Counted from the first letter of the stretch, positions 43,078-52,560 are shown. The stretch is DNA of 64,000 nucleotides from Brevibacterium antiquum (GCF_016107655.1 NZ_JABASX010000002.1:310001-374000); one strand, 5' to 3'. Made by a program: numbers and translations. The notes: generated from the letters alone by a model not told the origin.

Positions 43078-44745
43078 TCACCGGTTCGTGCGCAGCCACA
43101 GAATGGCGACGTGGAGAGCGGTGCGTGATTCCGCATCCTCCAGCGAGACCCCGAGCTTGGCCTGAAGTCTGTCCAGGCGTGCGTACAGTGCCGGCCGGGA
43201 CAGGAAGCCGCTGCGAGCAAGCGCTGACTTATTGCCGCTGTGAGAGAGAAACTGTTCGAGGAGGGTGAGCATCTCCTCGCCACCGCCACCGCCACCGCCA
43301 CCGCCACCGCTTCCGCCCTCAGCCTCGAGCAGAGGAGTCAACTCTGCCTCGGCGAAGGCCCGAACGCTCGGATCATCGCGCAGGGATGAGAGCAGTCCGC
43401 GCAGTCTCACGTCGGAGAATCGGTAGTACTGCCGTTGTCGCAGCTCGAGCGTCGATGCGATCTCGGCCACCTGGTTGGCGGATTCGAGCCGGCTGGCGGC
43501 GTCGACGATCGACTGGCTCGTCCGCCCGACTCCGACCGTGGTGTCGCGGGTGGGAAGTTCACCGATGAGCCCCTCGAGGACCGCATCATCATCGGTGCCT
43601 GGGGGCAGAGCCACCACGGTACCGAATGAACCCGATTGCAGTCCGGTGGAGAGTGTGGAGCAGCGGTGAGCGGTTGCTGCAGTGACGAATGCACGGTGCA
43701 GCGACCGTTCCCGCAGCTGGAGTGATGTCGGGTCGGTGTTCGGACCGCGATCAACGCGGACAACCACGGGGATCATGCGCCCTCGTGGTGCGAACCCCAG
43801 GTCCGCCGCTCGAATCCGGACCTGCTTCTCGTCGACGTCTGCCGATTCGATGATTTCGCGGACCAGTCCGCCCTGAGCCTGAATGAGAAGGTCCTGTTCG
43901 TCGCGTTCGGCCATCCGCGCCAAGGTCAGAGTCTGCGCGGCGCGCTCGATGACCTGCGCTGCCTCCTCGTCGGATTCCAGGCGGCCCGGCGCGAGCAGTC
44001 GGCCCCACCTCCGATCTCGCAGTCCCACCGGAGTCTGCAGCCACCGTTGCCCATGCCCATGCCCATGCCTGTGCCCGTGCCCATGTTCCTGGCCCTCGCC
44101 GAGGTGGTCCGGACTATTGCTTTCACGCCGAGCAGTCCGCGACGAGGGTATATCGCCGGCGTGGGCGAGAAGGCGATGTCCGACGTCTTCGAGCATGACG
44201 GGTGAGCCCAGCAGCTCCGATGTCCGGTCGACGATGTCCTGGGCTCCAGCACTCTCCAAGCTCAACTGGGTGAAGACCTCGTGGACCGTGCGGGCACGCT
44301 CGACGCGGGCAAGCTGCCGACCGAGCAGTTCCTGGTGGGCGAGCTCCGTGACGCGGACGAACTTGATCCGGCGACGCAGAATCACGATCGGGAGCTCGCG
44401 ACCGCGGGCGGCAGCACGCACGTTCTCGATGGCTTCGTCATCGGGTCGGCCATCGTCATGAATGAGTTCGATGACAGCGCCGGCGGCAGAAGCGGATTCG
44501 AGCTGATCGAGGAAATTTGCCGTCGACTCCTGTGACGACCGGTAGGACAAGCCTGTGCTGAGTACGAGTTCGCCGCCTTCGAGGAACTGCGCGACATTCT
44601 CCGAATCGGCGATGTGGACCCACCTCACTGCGCGCGCCACCTGGTCGCCACCTGTCACGACTTCGGGATCACCGCGGCGGATCTCGTCGACGTCGAGCAG
44701 GTTCGCGATCGTCAGATCAGGTTCTCGCTGCGACCAAGCTTCCAA
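43078..44745 (-). CDS. PucR-family transcriptional regulator
   Basis: A 555-residue regulator. An N-terminal PucR domain (about 12-140, IANLLDVDEI...ENVAQFLEGGELVLSTGLSY) precedes a GGDEF-like central domain and a C-terminal PucR-type helix-turn-helix (LEQFLSHSGNKSALARSGFL...RPALYARLDRLQ). PucR proteins often activate purine, proline or GABA catabolism. Two low-complexity tracts interrupt it: a His/Gly/Arg stretch near 218-232 and a ten-Gly run just before the helix-turn-helix. The start is TTG at 44745 with AAGGGA upstream. It is divergent from the aminotransferase gene, whose promoter contains a palindrome. Confidence 0.88.
   Translation of the reverse strand: MEAWSQREPDLTIANLLDVDEIRRGDPEVVTGGDQVARAVRWVHIADSENVAQFLEGGELVLSTGLSYRSSQESTANFLDQLESASAAGAVIELIHDDGRPDDEAIENVRAAARGRELPIVILRRRIKFVRVTELAHQELLGRQLARVERARTVHEVFTQLSLESAGAQDIVDRTSELLGSPVMLEDVGHRLLAHAGDIPSSRTARRESNSPDHLGEGQEHGHGHRHGHGHGQRWLQTPVGLRDRRWGRLLAPGRLESDEEAAQVIERAAQTLTLARMAERDEQDLLIQAQGGLVREIIESADVDEKQVRIRAADLGFAPRGRMIPVVVRVDRGPNTDPTSLQLRERSLHRAFVTAATAHRCSTLSTGLQSGSFGTVVALPPGTDDDAVLEGLIGELPTRDTTVGVGRTSQSIVDAASRLESANQVAEIASTLELRQRQYYRFSDVRLRGLLSSLRDDPSVRAFAEAELTPLLEAEGGSGGGGGGGGGGEEMLTLLEQFLSHSGNKSALARSGFLSRPALYARLDRLQAKLGVSLEDAESRTALHVAILWLRTNR
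43279..43308. repeat. Five GCCACC hexamer repeats inside pucR
   Basis: Five perfect head-to-tail copies of a 6-bp unit encode the polyglycine linker before the DNA-binding domain. Copy-number change would lengthen or shorten the linker without a frameshift. Confidence 0.9.
44049..44086. repeat. CCCATG-type hexamer repeats inside pucR
   Basis: About six near-perfect copies of CCCATG/CCTGTG/CCCGTG encode alternating His-Gly residues in the middle of PucR. The resulting His-rich loop could bind metal, but this is speculation. Confidence 0.8.
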
Positions 44746-44781
44746 TGTTCGCTTCCCTTCGCCGTCTCCAGGCCACGTGGT

Positions 44782-44794
44782 TTACACAGTGTAA
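44782..44794. promoter_or_regulatory. Palindrome in pucR-aminotransferase divergent promoter
   Basis: TTACACAGTGTAA has two 6-bp arms around one base, and CCACGTGG, also palindromic, lies just before it (44773-44780). It sits between the two divergent starts and is a candidate PucR binding site. Two copies of CACCTCGGCG also occur further toward the aminotransferase (44870-44898). Confidence 0.5.
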
Positions 44795-44929
44795 GTCTGC
44801 ATGGACATATGTTGACAGGTCGTCCATGGCGATTCGGGTGCGGCTGGCTCACCATTGAAAGATCAGGGTCACCTCGGCGGTCTGACCCACCTCGGCGATA
44901 TGGAATGAACTGCGAAAGGACGGCGCATC

Positions 44930-46375
44930 ATGACTGTGATCAATGCGAACGAAGAGCTCGACCGTGAGGTCAACGACTCCGGGACCGAAGGCTCGGAGAA
45001 CAATGCGGAACTTGGCAGCAGCGAGCGGGCGTTCACTGCCGAACAGTTGCAAGCAGGTCAACGCGCCTACGAGCTCGACCGTGCGCACGTCTTCCACTCG
45101 TGGCAGGCACAGGGGCCGTTCGAGCCGATGACGATCGTCGACGCGGAGGGCCCCTATGTCTGGGACGGCGAGGGACGGAAGCTGCTCGACATGTCCTCGC
45201 AGCTGGTGAACACGAACATCGGACACCAGCACCCTAAGGTCGTGACGGCGATTCAGGAACAGGCGGCGAAGCTCTGCACGATTGCTCCGCAGCACGTCAA
45301 CGATGCCCGCTCGGAGGCTGCCCGGCTCATCACCGACCGGACCCCCGGCGATCTCGACCACGTGTTCTTCACCAACGGCGGTGCCGACGCGAACGAGCAC
45401 GCGATCCGCATGGCACGGCTGCACACCGACAGGACCAAGGTGCTCTCCGCTTATCGCAGCTACCATGGCGGCACCCAGCTTGCCGTCAACGTCACAGGTG
45501 ACCCGCGCCGTTTCGCCAATGACTACTCGGCTGAAGGCATCGTCCACTTCATGCCTGCCTACCAATACCGTTCCTACTTCGGCTCCACCACCGAGGCGGA
45601 AGAGACCCAGCGAGCGCTGCAGCACCTTGAGGATATGATCACGCTCGAGGGCCCGAACAACATCGCCGCGCTCATCCTCGAGACTGTGCCGGGCACCGCC
45701 GGGATCTACGGGCCTCCGGCCGGATACCTCGAAGGTGTGCGAGAGCTGACGGCTCGCTACGGCATCGTCTACATCGCCGACGAGGTGATGGCCGGCTTCG
45801 GTCGGACCGGTCGCTGGTTCGCCGTCGACCACTGGGACGTCACCCCGGACCTCATCACCTTCGCCAAGGGCGTGAACTCGGGTTACGTGCCACTCGGCGG
45901 AGTCGCGATCTCCGACGCGATCTTCGAGACCTTCCGCGACCGTGTCTATCCCGGCGGCCTGACCTATTCGGGTCATCCGCTGGCATGTGCGGCAGCGGTC
46001 GCCACGATGAATGCGATGGACGAAGAGGGAATGATCGAGAATGCCGACCGCCTCGGCCGGGACATCATCGGTCCGGCTCTGCGCGACATGGCGCAGCGGC
46101 ATCCGTCGATCGGCGAAGTCCGCGGCATGGGCTGTTTCTGGGCCGTTGAGCTCGTCAAGGATCGGACGACGAAGGAGCCGTTGGCCGCGTACGGCGGCAG
46201 TTCGCCGGAGATGAACCAAGTCATCGGTGCGATGAAGGCCGGGGGAGTGCTTCCCTTTGCGAACTTCAACCGAATCCATGTCGTGCCGCCGCTGAACACG
46301 CCGGACGAGGACGTGCGCTTCGGTCTTGAGGTCCTTGACGAAGCGCTGACCATCGCCGACGGCTTCGTCTGCTGA
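44930..46375 (+). CDS. Class III PLP aminotransferase
   Basis: A 481-residue fold-type I aminotransferase. The PLP lysine is K313 in FAKGVNSGYVPLGG, and Asp284 in IADEVMAGFGRTG binds the pyridine nitrogen. FFTNGGADANEHAIRMAR is the phosphate-binding region. The sequence resembles omega-amino acid and taurine transaminases (TAGIYGPPAGYLEGVREL). A hydrophilic N-terminal extension of about 35 residues is present. It is divergent from the PucR regulator, which suggests local control. The amino donor might be GABA, beta-alanine or taurine; this cannot be settled from the sequence. Confidence 0.9.
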   Translation: MTVINANEELDREVNDSGTEGSENNAELGSSERAFTAEQLQAGQRAYELDRAHVFHSWQAQGPFEPMTIVDAEGPYVWDGEGRKLLDMSSQLVNTNIGHQHPKVVTAIQEQAAKLCTIAPQHVNDARSEAARLITDRTPGDLDHVFFTNGGADANEHAIRMARLHTDRTKVLSAYRSYHGGTQLAVNVTGDPRRFANDYSAEGIVHFMPAYQYRSYFGSTTEAEETQRALQHLEDMITLEGPNNIAALILETVPGTAGIYGPPAGYLEGVRELTARYGIVYIADEVMAGFGRTGRWFAVDHWDVTPDLITFAKGVNSGYVPLGGVAISDAIFETFRDRVYPGGLTYSGHPLACAAAVATMNAMDEEGMIENADRLGRDIIGPALRDMAQRHPSIGEVRGMGCFWAVELVKDRTTKEPLAAYGGSSPEMNQVIGAMKAGGVLPFANFNRIHVVPPLNTPDEDVRFGLEVLDEALTIADGFVC

Positions 46376-46390
46376 CGATTGCGCTTACTC

Positions 46391-46430
46391 ACCAGGCCGA
46401 TTGTGAACGCCGATACATTCCGGGCCTGGT
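46391..46430 (+). terminator. Weak hairpin after the aminotransferase gene
   Basis: Eight-bp arms ACCAGGCC and GGCCTGGT enclose a 24-nt loop, 15 bp past the stop codon. There is no T-run. The rest of the 226-bp gap to the phosphate transporter holds no recognisable gene. Confidence 0.4.
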
Positions 46431-46601
46431 GGGTAGGTGTTCTGCCAGCTCAGAGATGAACGCAGAGTGTCACGAGTGGAGATGTGCCGAACAGTAGGTG
46501 AAGATTCGGTGGAATAGGCGGTAGACTTTTTCCGATTGAGGACGCTGCCCGCCAGCTAAATCATCCACGGTCCGAATTGTGTCTACGTTCAAGGTCGCTT
46601 A

Positions 46602-47999
46602 GTGGAAATCATCTTCGTCGTTGTGTTGGTCATCGTGCTGGCACTGTTCTTTGACTTCACCAATGGCTTTCACGACACGGCCAATGCCATGGCGACACCG
46701 ATCGCCACAGGAGCGATCAAGCCCAAGACAGCGGTCACCCTGGCAGCGTTGCTCAACCTTGTCGGTGCCTTTCTGTCCACCGAGGTGGCGAAGACCATCT
46801 CCGGGGGCATCATCAAAGAAGGTGGTGGGGGAGTCCAGATCACTCCGGACTTCATCCTTGCCGGCCTCATCGGTGCGATCATCTGGAATATGGCGACGTG
46901 GCGCTTCGGCCTGCCGTCGTCATCGTCACACGCGCTGTTCGGCGGACTGATCGGTGCCGCGATCATCGGTGCCGGACTCAACTCCGTCGACTTCGGCGTT
47001 TTCGTGTCCAAGGTGGTCCTGCCCGCCGTCGCCGCTCCGATCATCGCCGGCGTGGGTGCCTATCTGTGCACGCGGCTGGCCTATGCCATCACGCGACGCA
47101 ACGGCGAAGGGAAGACCGCTCACCGGGCTCCATTCAAATACGGGCAGATCTTCAGCTCCTCCCTCGTGGCTCTGGCACACGGCACCAACGATGCGCAGAA
47201 GACCATGGGCGTCATCACCCTCGTGCTCGTGTCCGCGAACCTCCAGGATCACGGAACCGGTCCTCACCTCTGGGTGATCACCGCCTGCGCGCTGGCGATC
47301 GCCTTGGGAACGTATGTCGGCGGATGGCGAATCATCGACACCCTCGGCACGAAGCTCACCACCGTCAAGCCCGCTCAGGGACTGGCCGCCGAGACCTCGA
47401 CTGCCGCCGCAATTCTCGCCTCGTCCCACCTGGGCTTTGCTCTGTCGACGACGCAGGTGGCGTCCGGTTCGGTAGTCGGCTCCGGTCTGGGCCGTAAGGG
47501 CGCGGACGTGAAGTGGTCGACTGCTGGCCGGATCGCATCGGGTTGGCTGCTGACCATCCCAGCGGCCGGAATCGTCGGCGGCATCGCTGCAGGCATCGCG
47601 CATCTGGGCACCATCGGCGTCATCATCGACACGGTCATTGCCGTCATTGCCGTCCTCTGGATCTTCCTGAGCTCGCTCAAAGCCAAGCAGACTGACCTCT
47701 CGAACTTCGACACCGTCGGCGAGGCCGTCGGTATCCGCGGCCGCAAGCGCAAGATTCGCAAGGACCGCAACCGCAAACGCGCAGCAATGAAGCGTGCCGC
47801 TCGCGCCAAAGCCCGAGACCAGCGGCTTTCTGACAAAGCGGATGCGAAGTCCGGTGTCGGCCCAGCTGCCGAAACAGGCTCTGATGCGAGCATCGGCGCC
47901 GAGTCCGATCCCAGCGCCGTGCACACCTCGGCGGCGGAGACAGATGCTGATGAGACACGCGCCGATGAGACGCGCGCAGACAAGGGAGATTCGAAATGA
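46602..47999 (+). CDS. pitA: PiT-family inorganic phosphate transporter
   Basis: A 465-residue low-affinity phosphate symporter. The family signature appears twice: FDFTNGFHDTANAMAT near the N-terminus and LAHGTNDAQKTMG in the second half. About ten helices are followed by a basic segment (RGRKRKIRKDRNRKRAAMKR) and an acidic tail of about 60 residues. The GTG start is at 46602. The stop overlaps the next gene by 4 bases. No phoU-like gene is adjacent, so the long charged tail may have a regulatory role. Confidence 0.93.
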   Translation: MEIIFVVVLVIVLALFFDFTNGFHDTANAMATPIATGAIKPKTAVTLAALLNLVGAFLSTEVAKTISGGIIKEGGGGVQITPDFILAGLIGAIIWNMATWRFGLPSSSSHALFGGLIGAAIIGAGLNSVDFGVFVSKVVLPAVAAPIIAGVGAYLCTRLAYAITRRNGEGKTAHRAPFKYGQIFSSSLVALAHGTNDAQKTMGVITLVLVSANLQDHGTGPHLWVITACALAIALGTYVGGWRIIDTLGTKLTTVKPAQGLAAETSTAAAILASSHLGFALSTTQVASGSVVGSGLGRKGADVKWSTAGRIASGWLLTIPAAGIVGGIAAGIAHLGTIGVIIDTVIAVIAVLWIFLSSLKAKQTDLSNFDTVGEAVGIRGRKRKIRKDRNRKRAAMKRAARAKARDQRLSDKADAKSGVGPAAETGSDASIGAESDPSAVHTSAAETDADETRADETRADKGDSK

Positions 48000-48229
48000 T
48001 CGAGTGGAGCTCATTCCTCATCGTTGCGGTCGCGACCTGGGTGTCAGCGATCGTCGTCATCACACTCTTCTCCACCGCTGTGCGGATGCGGGCAGTGCAC
48101 GTCGACTTGGCTGCCGAAGGCCAGAGCAAACCCCTGCTCAGGGTCGGCTACTGGGCAGTGTTCGGCGTCTGCAGCATCGTTGTGCTCGTCGGCGTCTACC
48201 TGATCGTCCCAGCACTCCACGGAGCCTGA
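47996..48229 (+). CDS. Small two-helix membrane protein coupled to the phosphate transporter
   Basis: A 77-residue protein with two hydrophobic helices (about 6-26 and 52-72) joined by a short charged loop. The ATG overlaps the PiT stop (ATGA), so it is translated together with the transporter and may be an accessory subunit. I do not know a named family for it. Confidence 0.8.
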   Translation: MIEWSSFLIVAVATWVSAIVVITLFSTAVRMRAVHVDLAAEGQSKPLLRVGYWAVFGVCSIVVLVGVYLIVPALHGA

Positions 48230-48573
48230 CCGCGTCTCTGACCGTAACTGCCGCACCGCCTGCGGCCCCCACCACCGGTAGCGCCACCCACCACCGGTAG
48301 TCGCATTCACTGCAGTCCGTTATATTCACGACCGTTGGCATCGCACGTCCTCCCCGGAGCATCTCGTCCTACAGTTCCTGCAGCGTGAATTGGTACTCCC
48401 GGCACGTGATGCGATTCGGCAGCCGTTTCGGACCTTCGCTGGCGCCACTAAAGGCACCCCGCAGCACTGCAGCGCCAAACTCCGCACGTGCCAAACTCCG
48501 CACGCGCCGAACACCGCCGGTTCCGAGCACATCAGGCTCCGAACACCGCGGGCACTGCGTCCCTGCATACGAA

Positions 48574-48608
48574 AATCCCCCAACCACCTCGGCGATGGTT
48601 GGGGGATT
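48574..48608. terminator. Terminator between convergent PiT and pckG units
   Basis: A perfect 13-bp stem AATCCCCCAACCA/TGGTTGGGGGATT with a 9-nt loop. A perfect copy of the recurrent decamer (CCACCTCGGC, 48584-48593) spans the end of the left arm and the loop. A pyrimidine-rich CTCTTTC follows on the plus strand. Confidence 0.85.
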
Positions 48609-48622
48609 CTCTTTCGTTCAGT

Positions 48623-48677
48623 AGAGTCTCAATGACTCAGAGTCTCAGAGACTCAGAGACTCAATGACAGAGTCTCA
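48623..48677. repeat. Cluster of GAGTCTC/GAGACTC repeats at the pckG 3' end
   Basis: About six direct and inverted copies of a 7-bp unit are packed in 55 bp just after the pckG stop on the minus strand, including a perfect palindrome GAGTCTCAGAGACTC. It can form several alternative small hairpins. Confidence 0.75.
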
Positions 48678-48682
48678 CTGTC

Positions 48683-50515
48683 TCAGGCGAGACCCAGACG
48701 GTCGCGCAGATTGTCGACCTCGGCGCGGAGTTCGGCTGGAACCGAATCGCCGAGCTGCTCGTACCATTCCTCGATGAGCCCGAGCTCGGTCTCCCATTCC
48801 TCGGGCTTGATCGCGAGAGCCTTACGCAGCTGCTCGTCGGTGAAGTCGAGACCCTCGGTGTCCAGACCGCCCTCAACGGGGGTCAGACCCAGTGGGGATT
48901 CGGCTGCGTCGGCGGTGCCGGTGACGCGTTCGAAGACCCACTTGAGAACACGCGAGTTCTCAGAGAAGCCGGGCCACAGGAACGAGTTGTCGTCATCGCG
49001 GCGGAACCAGTTGACATAGAAGATCTTCGGCAGCTGGGCGCCCTCGGTGTTGCCGATGTCGAGCCAGTGCTGCAGGTAGTCACCGACGTTGTAGCCGATG
49101 AAGGGACGCATGGCCATGGGGTCGCGGCGAACGACGCCGACGGCGCCAGTGGCTGCTGCGGTGGTCTCCGAGGAGAGCACTGATCCCATGAACACTCCGT
49201 GGTTCCAGCTCTTGGTCTCGGTCACCAGTGGCATCGTGGTCTTACGGCGACCGCCGAAGAGGATGGCCGAGATCGGCACGCCGTTCGGGTTCGTCCACTC
49301 GGGAGCCAGGGTCGGAACGTTGGCGATCGGGGTGCAGAAACGCGAGTTCGGGTGAGCGGCTGGAGTCTCCGAGTCCGGGGTCCAGTCGTTGCCGCGCCAG
49401 TCGGTGAGGTGCGCTGGCTTCTCGTCGGTCTTGCCTTCCCACCACACGTCGCCGTCGTCGGTCAGTGCGACGTTGGTGAAGATGTTGCCGCCTGCTTCGA
49501 TGGCGCGCATCGCGGTCGGGTTGGTGGTGTAACCGGTGCCCGGCGCGACGCCGAAGAGGCCGAACTCGGGGTTGACGGCATAGAGCTGGCCATCGTCGCC
49601 GAAGCGCATCCAGGCGATGTCGTCGCCCAGAGTCTCAGCCTTCCAGCCGGGAATTGTGGGCTCGATCATGGCGAGGTTGGTCTTGCCGCAGGCTGAGGGG
49701 AACGCGGCGGCGATGTACTTGACCTCGCCCTCCGGGCTCGTCAGCTTGAGGATGAGCATGTGCTCGGCCAGCCAGCCCTCGTCGCGGGCGATCGACGAGG
49801 CGATGCGCAGCGCGTAGCACTTCTTGCCGAGCAGTGCGTTGCCGCCGTAGCCGGAGCCGAAGGACCAGATGGAGCGGTCTTCCGGGAAGTGGGTGATGTA
49901 CTTGGTGGAGTTGCAGGGCCAGGCGACATCTTCCTGACCGGGTTCGAGCGGAGCGCCGACCGAGTGCACGCACTCGACGAAGGTGCCGCCGTTGGCCACG
50001 ATCGCGTCGAGGGCGTTCTTGCCCGAGCGAGCCATGACGAGCATGGAGAGAACGACGTAGGGGGAGTCGGTGACCTCGATGCCGAACATCGGCTGGTCAG
50101 CCTCAGCGTGTCCCATGACGAAGGGGATGACGTACATGGTGCGTCCGCGCATCGAACCGGTGAAGAGAGGCTCGAGGGTCTCCTTCATCTCGGCCGGAGC
50201 CATCCAGTTGTTGAGCGCGCCGGCATCCTTCTCCTCGGCGGAGCAGATGTAGGTGCGGCCTTCCACACGGGCGACGTCCTCGGGGTCGGAAGCCGCGTAG
50301 AATGAGTCCTTGGTGCCGGTCAGGCGAACGATCGTGCCGGTTTCGACGAGCTGGTCGGCGATGGTGGCCTTCTGCTCATCCGAACCATCGACCCAGACGA
50401 TATCGTCTGGAGTGGTGAGGGTGGCGACCCTGCTGACGAACGAAAGCACCGACTCGCTGTCGGTCGGTGCGTTCTTCAGCTGGTCAGCGACGACGTCATG
50501 GTCGAGGACAGTCAT
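48683..50515 (-). CDS. pckG: Phosphoenolpyruvate carboxykinase (GTP)
   Basis: A 610-residue enzyme converting oxaloacetate and GTP to phosphoenolpyruvate in gluconeogenesis. The GTP-type P-loop kinase motif [16 protein letters not shown] is present, with [17 protein letters not shown] after it and the GTP-specific [12 protein letters not shown]. The start ATG 50515 has AGGAGA 7 nt upstream; an in-frame ATG at 50533 is less well placed. It stands alone with long non-coding DNA on both sides, consistent with individual regulation by carbon source. Confidence 0.97.
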   Translation of the reverse strand: MTVLDHDVVADQLKNAPTDSESVLSFVSRVATLTTPDDIVWVDGSDEQKATIADQLVETGTIVRLTGTKDSFYAASDPEDVARVEGRTYICSAEEKDAGALNNWMAPAEMKETLEPLFTGSMRGRTMYVIPFVMGHAEADQPMFGIEVTDSPYVVLSMLVMARSGKNALDAIVANGGTFVECVHSVGAPLEPGQEDVAWPCNSTKYITHFPEDRSIWSFGSGYGGNALLGKKCYALRIASSIARDEGWLAEHMLILKLTSPEGEVKYIAAAFPSACGKTNLAMIEPTIPGWKAETLGDDIAWMRFGDDGQLYAVNPEFGLFGVAPGTGYTTNPTAMRAIEAGGNIFTNVALTDDGDVWWEGKTDEKPAHLTDWRGNDWTPDSETPAAHPNSRFCTPIANVPTLAPEWTNPNGVPISAILFGGRRKTTMPLVTETKSWNHGVFMGSVLSSETTAAATGAVGVVRRDPMAMRPFIGYNVGDYLQHWLDIGNTEGAQLPKIFYVNWFRRDDDNSFLWPGFSENSRVLKWVFERVTGTADAAESPLGLTPVEGGLDTEGLDFTDEQLRKALAIKPEEWETELGLIEEWYEQLGDSVPAELRAEVDNLRDRLGLA

Positions 50516-50986
50516 GAGTGGTCTCCTGGTCAATCGGGATTACGGGGTTTCGCCTGGCGGCTGGTACATCTCCACCGTAGGACTCGGACGGGCCGGAAAA
50601 TCCTGGTTTTGAGTCACTGGAAGATGTGCATTGGATCACAACGGCATCTCGGAAGACTTGGATGCATCAATTGAGTGATGTTTTTTTGCATTGCGGTGCT
50701 TGTTTGTTGCAAAGCGTGATTGTTCATGGAATCAGCGCCTTCGACACCCTCGCCGAGGTGGCTCTCACCTTCCGATCGAACCTTTCGTAGGTGATTTTCC
50801 GGGTATCCCGACGTCGGCTGCAGCTAGGCTGCCTGCGAGATGGACTTAAATTCTACGAATAGTAGAATAAGGGGCAGTTGTCGTCATCACTGACGCCTTC
50901 GACCATGCCCTGAATTCGACCATGCTCTGAATCGGAACTGTCGGGCCAGGGCATCTGTGACCTCAAATGAGAATCTAAGGAGCATC
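50516..50986. other. Long divergent promoter region of pckG
   Basis: This 471-bp AT-richer stretch is between pckG and a small membrane protein gene. It holds a T-tract with TTGCA elements near 50680-50715, one perfect decamer GCCGAGGTGG (50752-50761), and an inverted repeat ATTCTAC/GTAGAAT (50850-50868). No gene is visible. Confidence 0.6.
50850..50868. promoter_or_regulatory. Inverted repeat before the small membrane protein gene
   Basis: Seven-bp arms ATTCTAC and GTAGAAT around 5 nt form an operator-like palindrome in the AT-rich part of the pckG divergent region. The binding protein is unknown. Confidence 0.4.
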
Positions 50987-51373
50987 ATGCCCCGCACCAC
51001 CATCGGACTTGGTATCGTCCTCATCGTTGTCGGCGTCATCGCCTACGTCGCAACTTCATTCGCCAGCTGGACGGCTCTGATCCCGGCCATTCTGGGCGCC
51101 ATCATCCTGATCTGCGGACTCATCGCACTGAAGAATCAGAAGCTCGGAGTCCACATTGCTCTGGTTGTTGCCATCTTGGGCATCTTCGGCACCGGCATGA
51201 ACGTCATGCAGGTCGGCGCGCTGATCGCCGGTGAGGCCGAGCGGCCTGCGGCTGTGATCACGAGCATCATCACCTTCGTGCTGCTCATCATCTACGTCAT
51301 TATGGGAGTGCGCTCCTTCATTGCGGCCCGTCGATGGAAGAATTCGGCGCAGGCGGAGGCTGCGCAGCAGTAG
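50987..51373 (+). CDS. Small four-helix membrane protein
   Basis: A 128-residue hydrophobic protein with four predicted helices (IGLGIVLIVVGVIAYVATSF, ALIPAILGAIILICGLIAL, ALVVAILGIFGTGMNVMQVG, ITSIITFVLLIIYVIMGVRS) and a short polar tail rich in Ala and Gln. ATG 50987 follows AAGGAG; an earlier in-frame start at 50957 has none. The function is unknown. It is a single-gene unit between pckG and tRNA-Arg. Confidence 0.8.
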   Translation: MPRTTIGLGIVLIVVGVIAYVATSFASWTALIPAILGAIILICGLIALKNQKLGVHIALVVAILGIFGTGMNVMQVGALIAGEAERPAAVITSIITFVLLIIYVIMGVRSFIAARRWKNSAQAEAAQQ

Positions 51374-51537
51374 CCTGCCGACGCCGCGTGGAGGGGCTGC
51401 GGATCGCTGATCGAGCAAGCGCAGCTCCTCCCTGCCGAGGCCGCAAATGTGGCGAAGCGCACTCGGGCCGAATTTGAGCTTGAGTGAATTCGGTGTGTAT
51501 AGTTGATCGAGTTGCAGGGCGAGAGTCCAGACGACAT

Positions 51538-51610
51538 GCGCCACTAGCTCAACGGATAGAGCATCTGACTACGGATCAGAAGGTTGGGGGTTCGAATCCC
51601 TCGTGGCGCA
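51538..51610 (+). tRNA. tRNA-Arg (anticodon ACG)
   Basis: A 73-nt tRNA with acceptor stem GCGCCAC/GTGGCGC and discriminator A. The anticodon stem TCTGA/TCAGA has loop CTACGGA, with ACG at 51571-51573, expected to be edited to ICG to read CGU/CGC/CGA. CCA is not encoded. Confidence 0.97.
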
Positions 51611-51620
51611 CAGTAGAGGA

Positions 51621-51657
51621 GCCCCTCACCAGCAGAAATGTTGGTGAGGGGCTTTTT
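51621..51657 (+). terminator. Terminator after tRNA-Arg
   Basis: A stem of about 14 bp beginning GCCCCTCACC with a GAAA tetraloop, followed by TTTTT. It is a textbook intrinsic terminator. Confidence 0.92.
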
Positions 51658-51756
51658 CGATGTAACGCACTTGCCCTGAAGAAGGGGTTAACGGCAAAGA
51701 TCACATAGTCACAGCGGAGTCGGATCCGCAAGGACGCTCGGCGCTAGGATTGAACC

Positions 51757-52560
51757 GTGCCCACAATCATTGCCGATGACGGTGTTCGACTCGAGTACAC
51801 ACATACCGGAGATCCCGCCGGTCGCCCGGTGGTGCTGTTGGCCGGGTTCAAGGCGTCGGCGGCCAGCTGGCGCTACCAGGTCGAACCGGTGGCACAGGAT
51901 GGATACGCGGTCTTCTCCGTCGATCTGCGCGGTCACGGCAACGCCGATCACCCCAAGTCAGGCGTGACAATGGAGCGGCGCGGTCAGGACGTGGCGCAGG
52001 TTCTCGAGGCTCTGGAGCTCACAGATGTTCTGCTCGTGGGCGGATCTATGGGCGGCAATACAATCTGGTCCTATCTCACCCAGTTCGGCGCCGATCGCAT
52101 CGCCGGAATCGTCATCGTCGACCAGACACCGAAGATGCTCAACACCGCCGACTGGCCCCACGGCTACTACGGCTACGACGAATCCAACATCGACACCTAC
52201 TTCGCCGAAGGAATCCCTGCCACCGGACACGGCACGCCCATCTGGAAGCGGGGCAGGCGCCTGCTGCGTCTGCTCAAGGCCATGAAGGGTGTGGATCATC
52301 ACCTCAGCCGCGGCGAACTCGCACTTCTGAACGAGCACGCGAAGGCCGATTGGCGTCCGGTGATCGAAGGCACCGACGTGCCCGTGCTCTTCGTCGCCGG
52401 AGCCGAGAGTGAGCACTGGCCAGCATCGCACGCAGCCGCCTCTGCGGGTCTGGCTCCGATCGGCTCATCGACGGTCATCCCCAATGATGGGCATGCGGCC
52501 AACATCGAGCAGCCCGAGGCTTTCAACCAGATCCTGCTCGAGTTCGCCGCGTCCTTCTGA
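51757..52560 (+). CDS. Alpha/beta-fold hydrolase
   Basis: A 267-residue alpha/beta hydrolase. The oxyanion-side motif is VVLLAGFKASAASW, the nucleophile elbow is VGGSMGGN (Ser), the acid is probably in VPVLFVAGAESEHW, and the catalytic His is in NDGHAANIEQPEAF. It starts at GTG 51757. Esterases, haloperoxidase-like enzymes and C-C hydrolases share this pattern, so the substrate is open. Its 3' end overlaps that of the convergent AlkD-like gene by 38 bp. Confidence 0.87.
   Translation: MPTIIADDGVRLEYTHTGDPAGRPVVLLAGFKASAASWRYQVEPVAQDGYAVFSVDLRGHGNADHPKSGVTMERRGQDVAQVLEALELTDVLLVGGSMGGNTIWSYLTQFGADRIAGIVIVDQTPKMLNTADWPHGYYGYDESNIDTYFAEGIPATGHGTPIWKRGRRLLRLLKAMKGVDHHLSRGELALLNEHAKADWRPVIEGTDVPVLFVAGAESEHWPASHAAASAGLAPIGSSTVIPNDGHAANIEQPEAFNQILLEFAASF

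Larger units (their letters stand above)
48230..48682. other. Gene-free region between PiT operon and pckG
   Basis: This 453-bp stretch lies between convergent genes. It contains a strong terminator (48574-48608) and a run of GAGTCTC/GAGACTC repeats (48623-48677). Two overlapping frames of 72-81 codons exist but have no ribosome-binding site or protein-like composition. Confidence 0.6.

Noticed and set aside
43279-44086. Short regular repeats considered as CRISPR
   Set aside because: Units are 6 bp without spacers, lie inside pucR and encode Gly and His-Gly tracts.
44849-46279. Minus-strand frame of 476 codons opposite the aminotransferase
   Set aside because: The aminotransferase on the plus strand has all PLP motifs; the antisense frame resembles nothing.
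48369-48624. Small overlapping frames of 72-81 codons in the PiT-pckG gap
   Set aside because: No ribosome-binding site, Arg/Ser/Pro-rich composition, and they run through the terminator hairpin.
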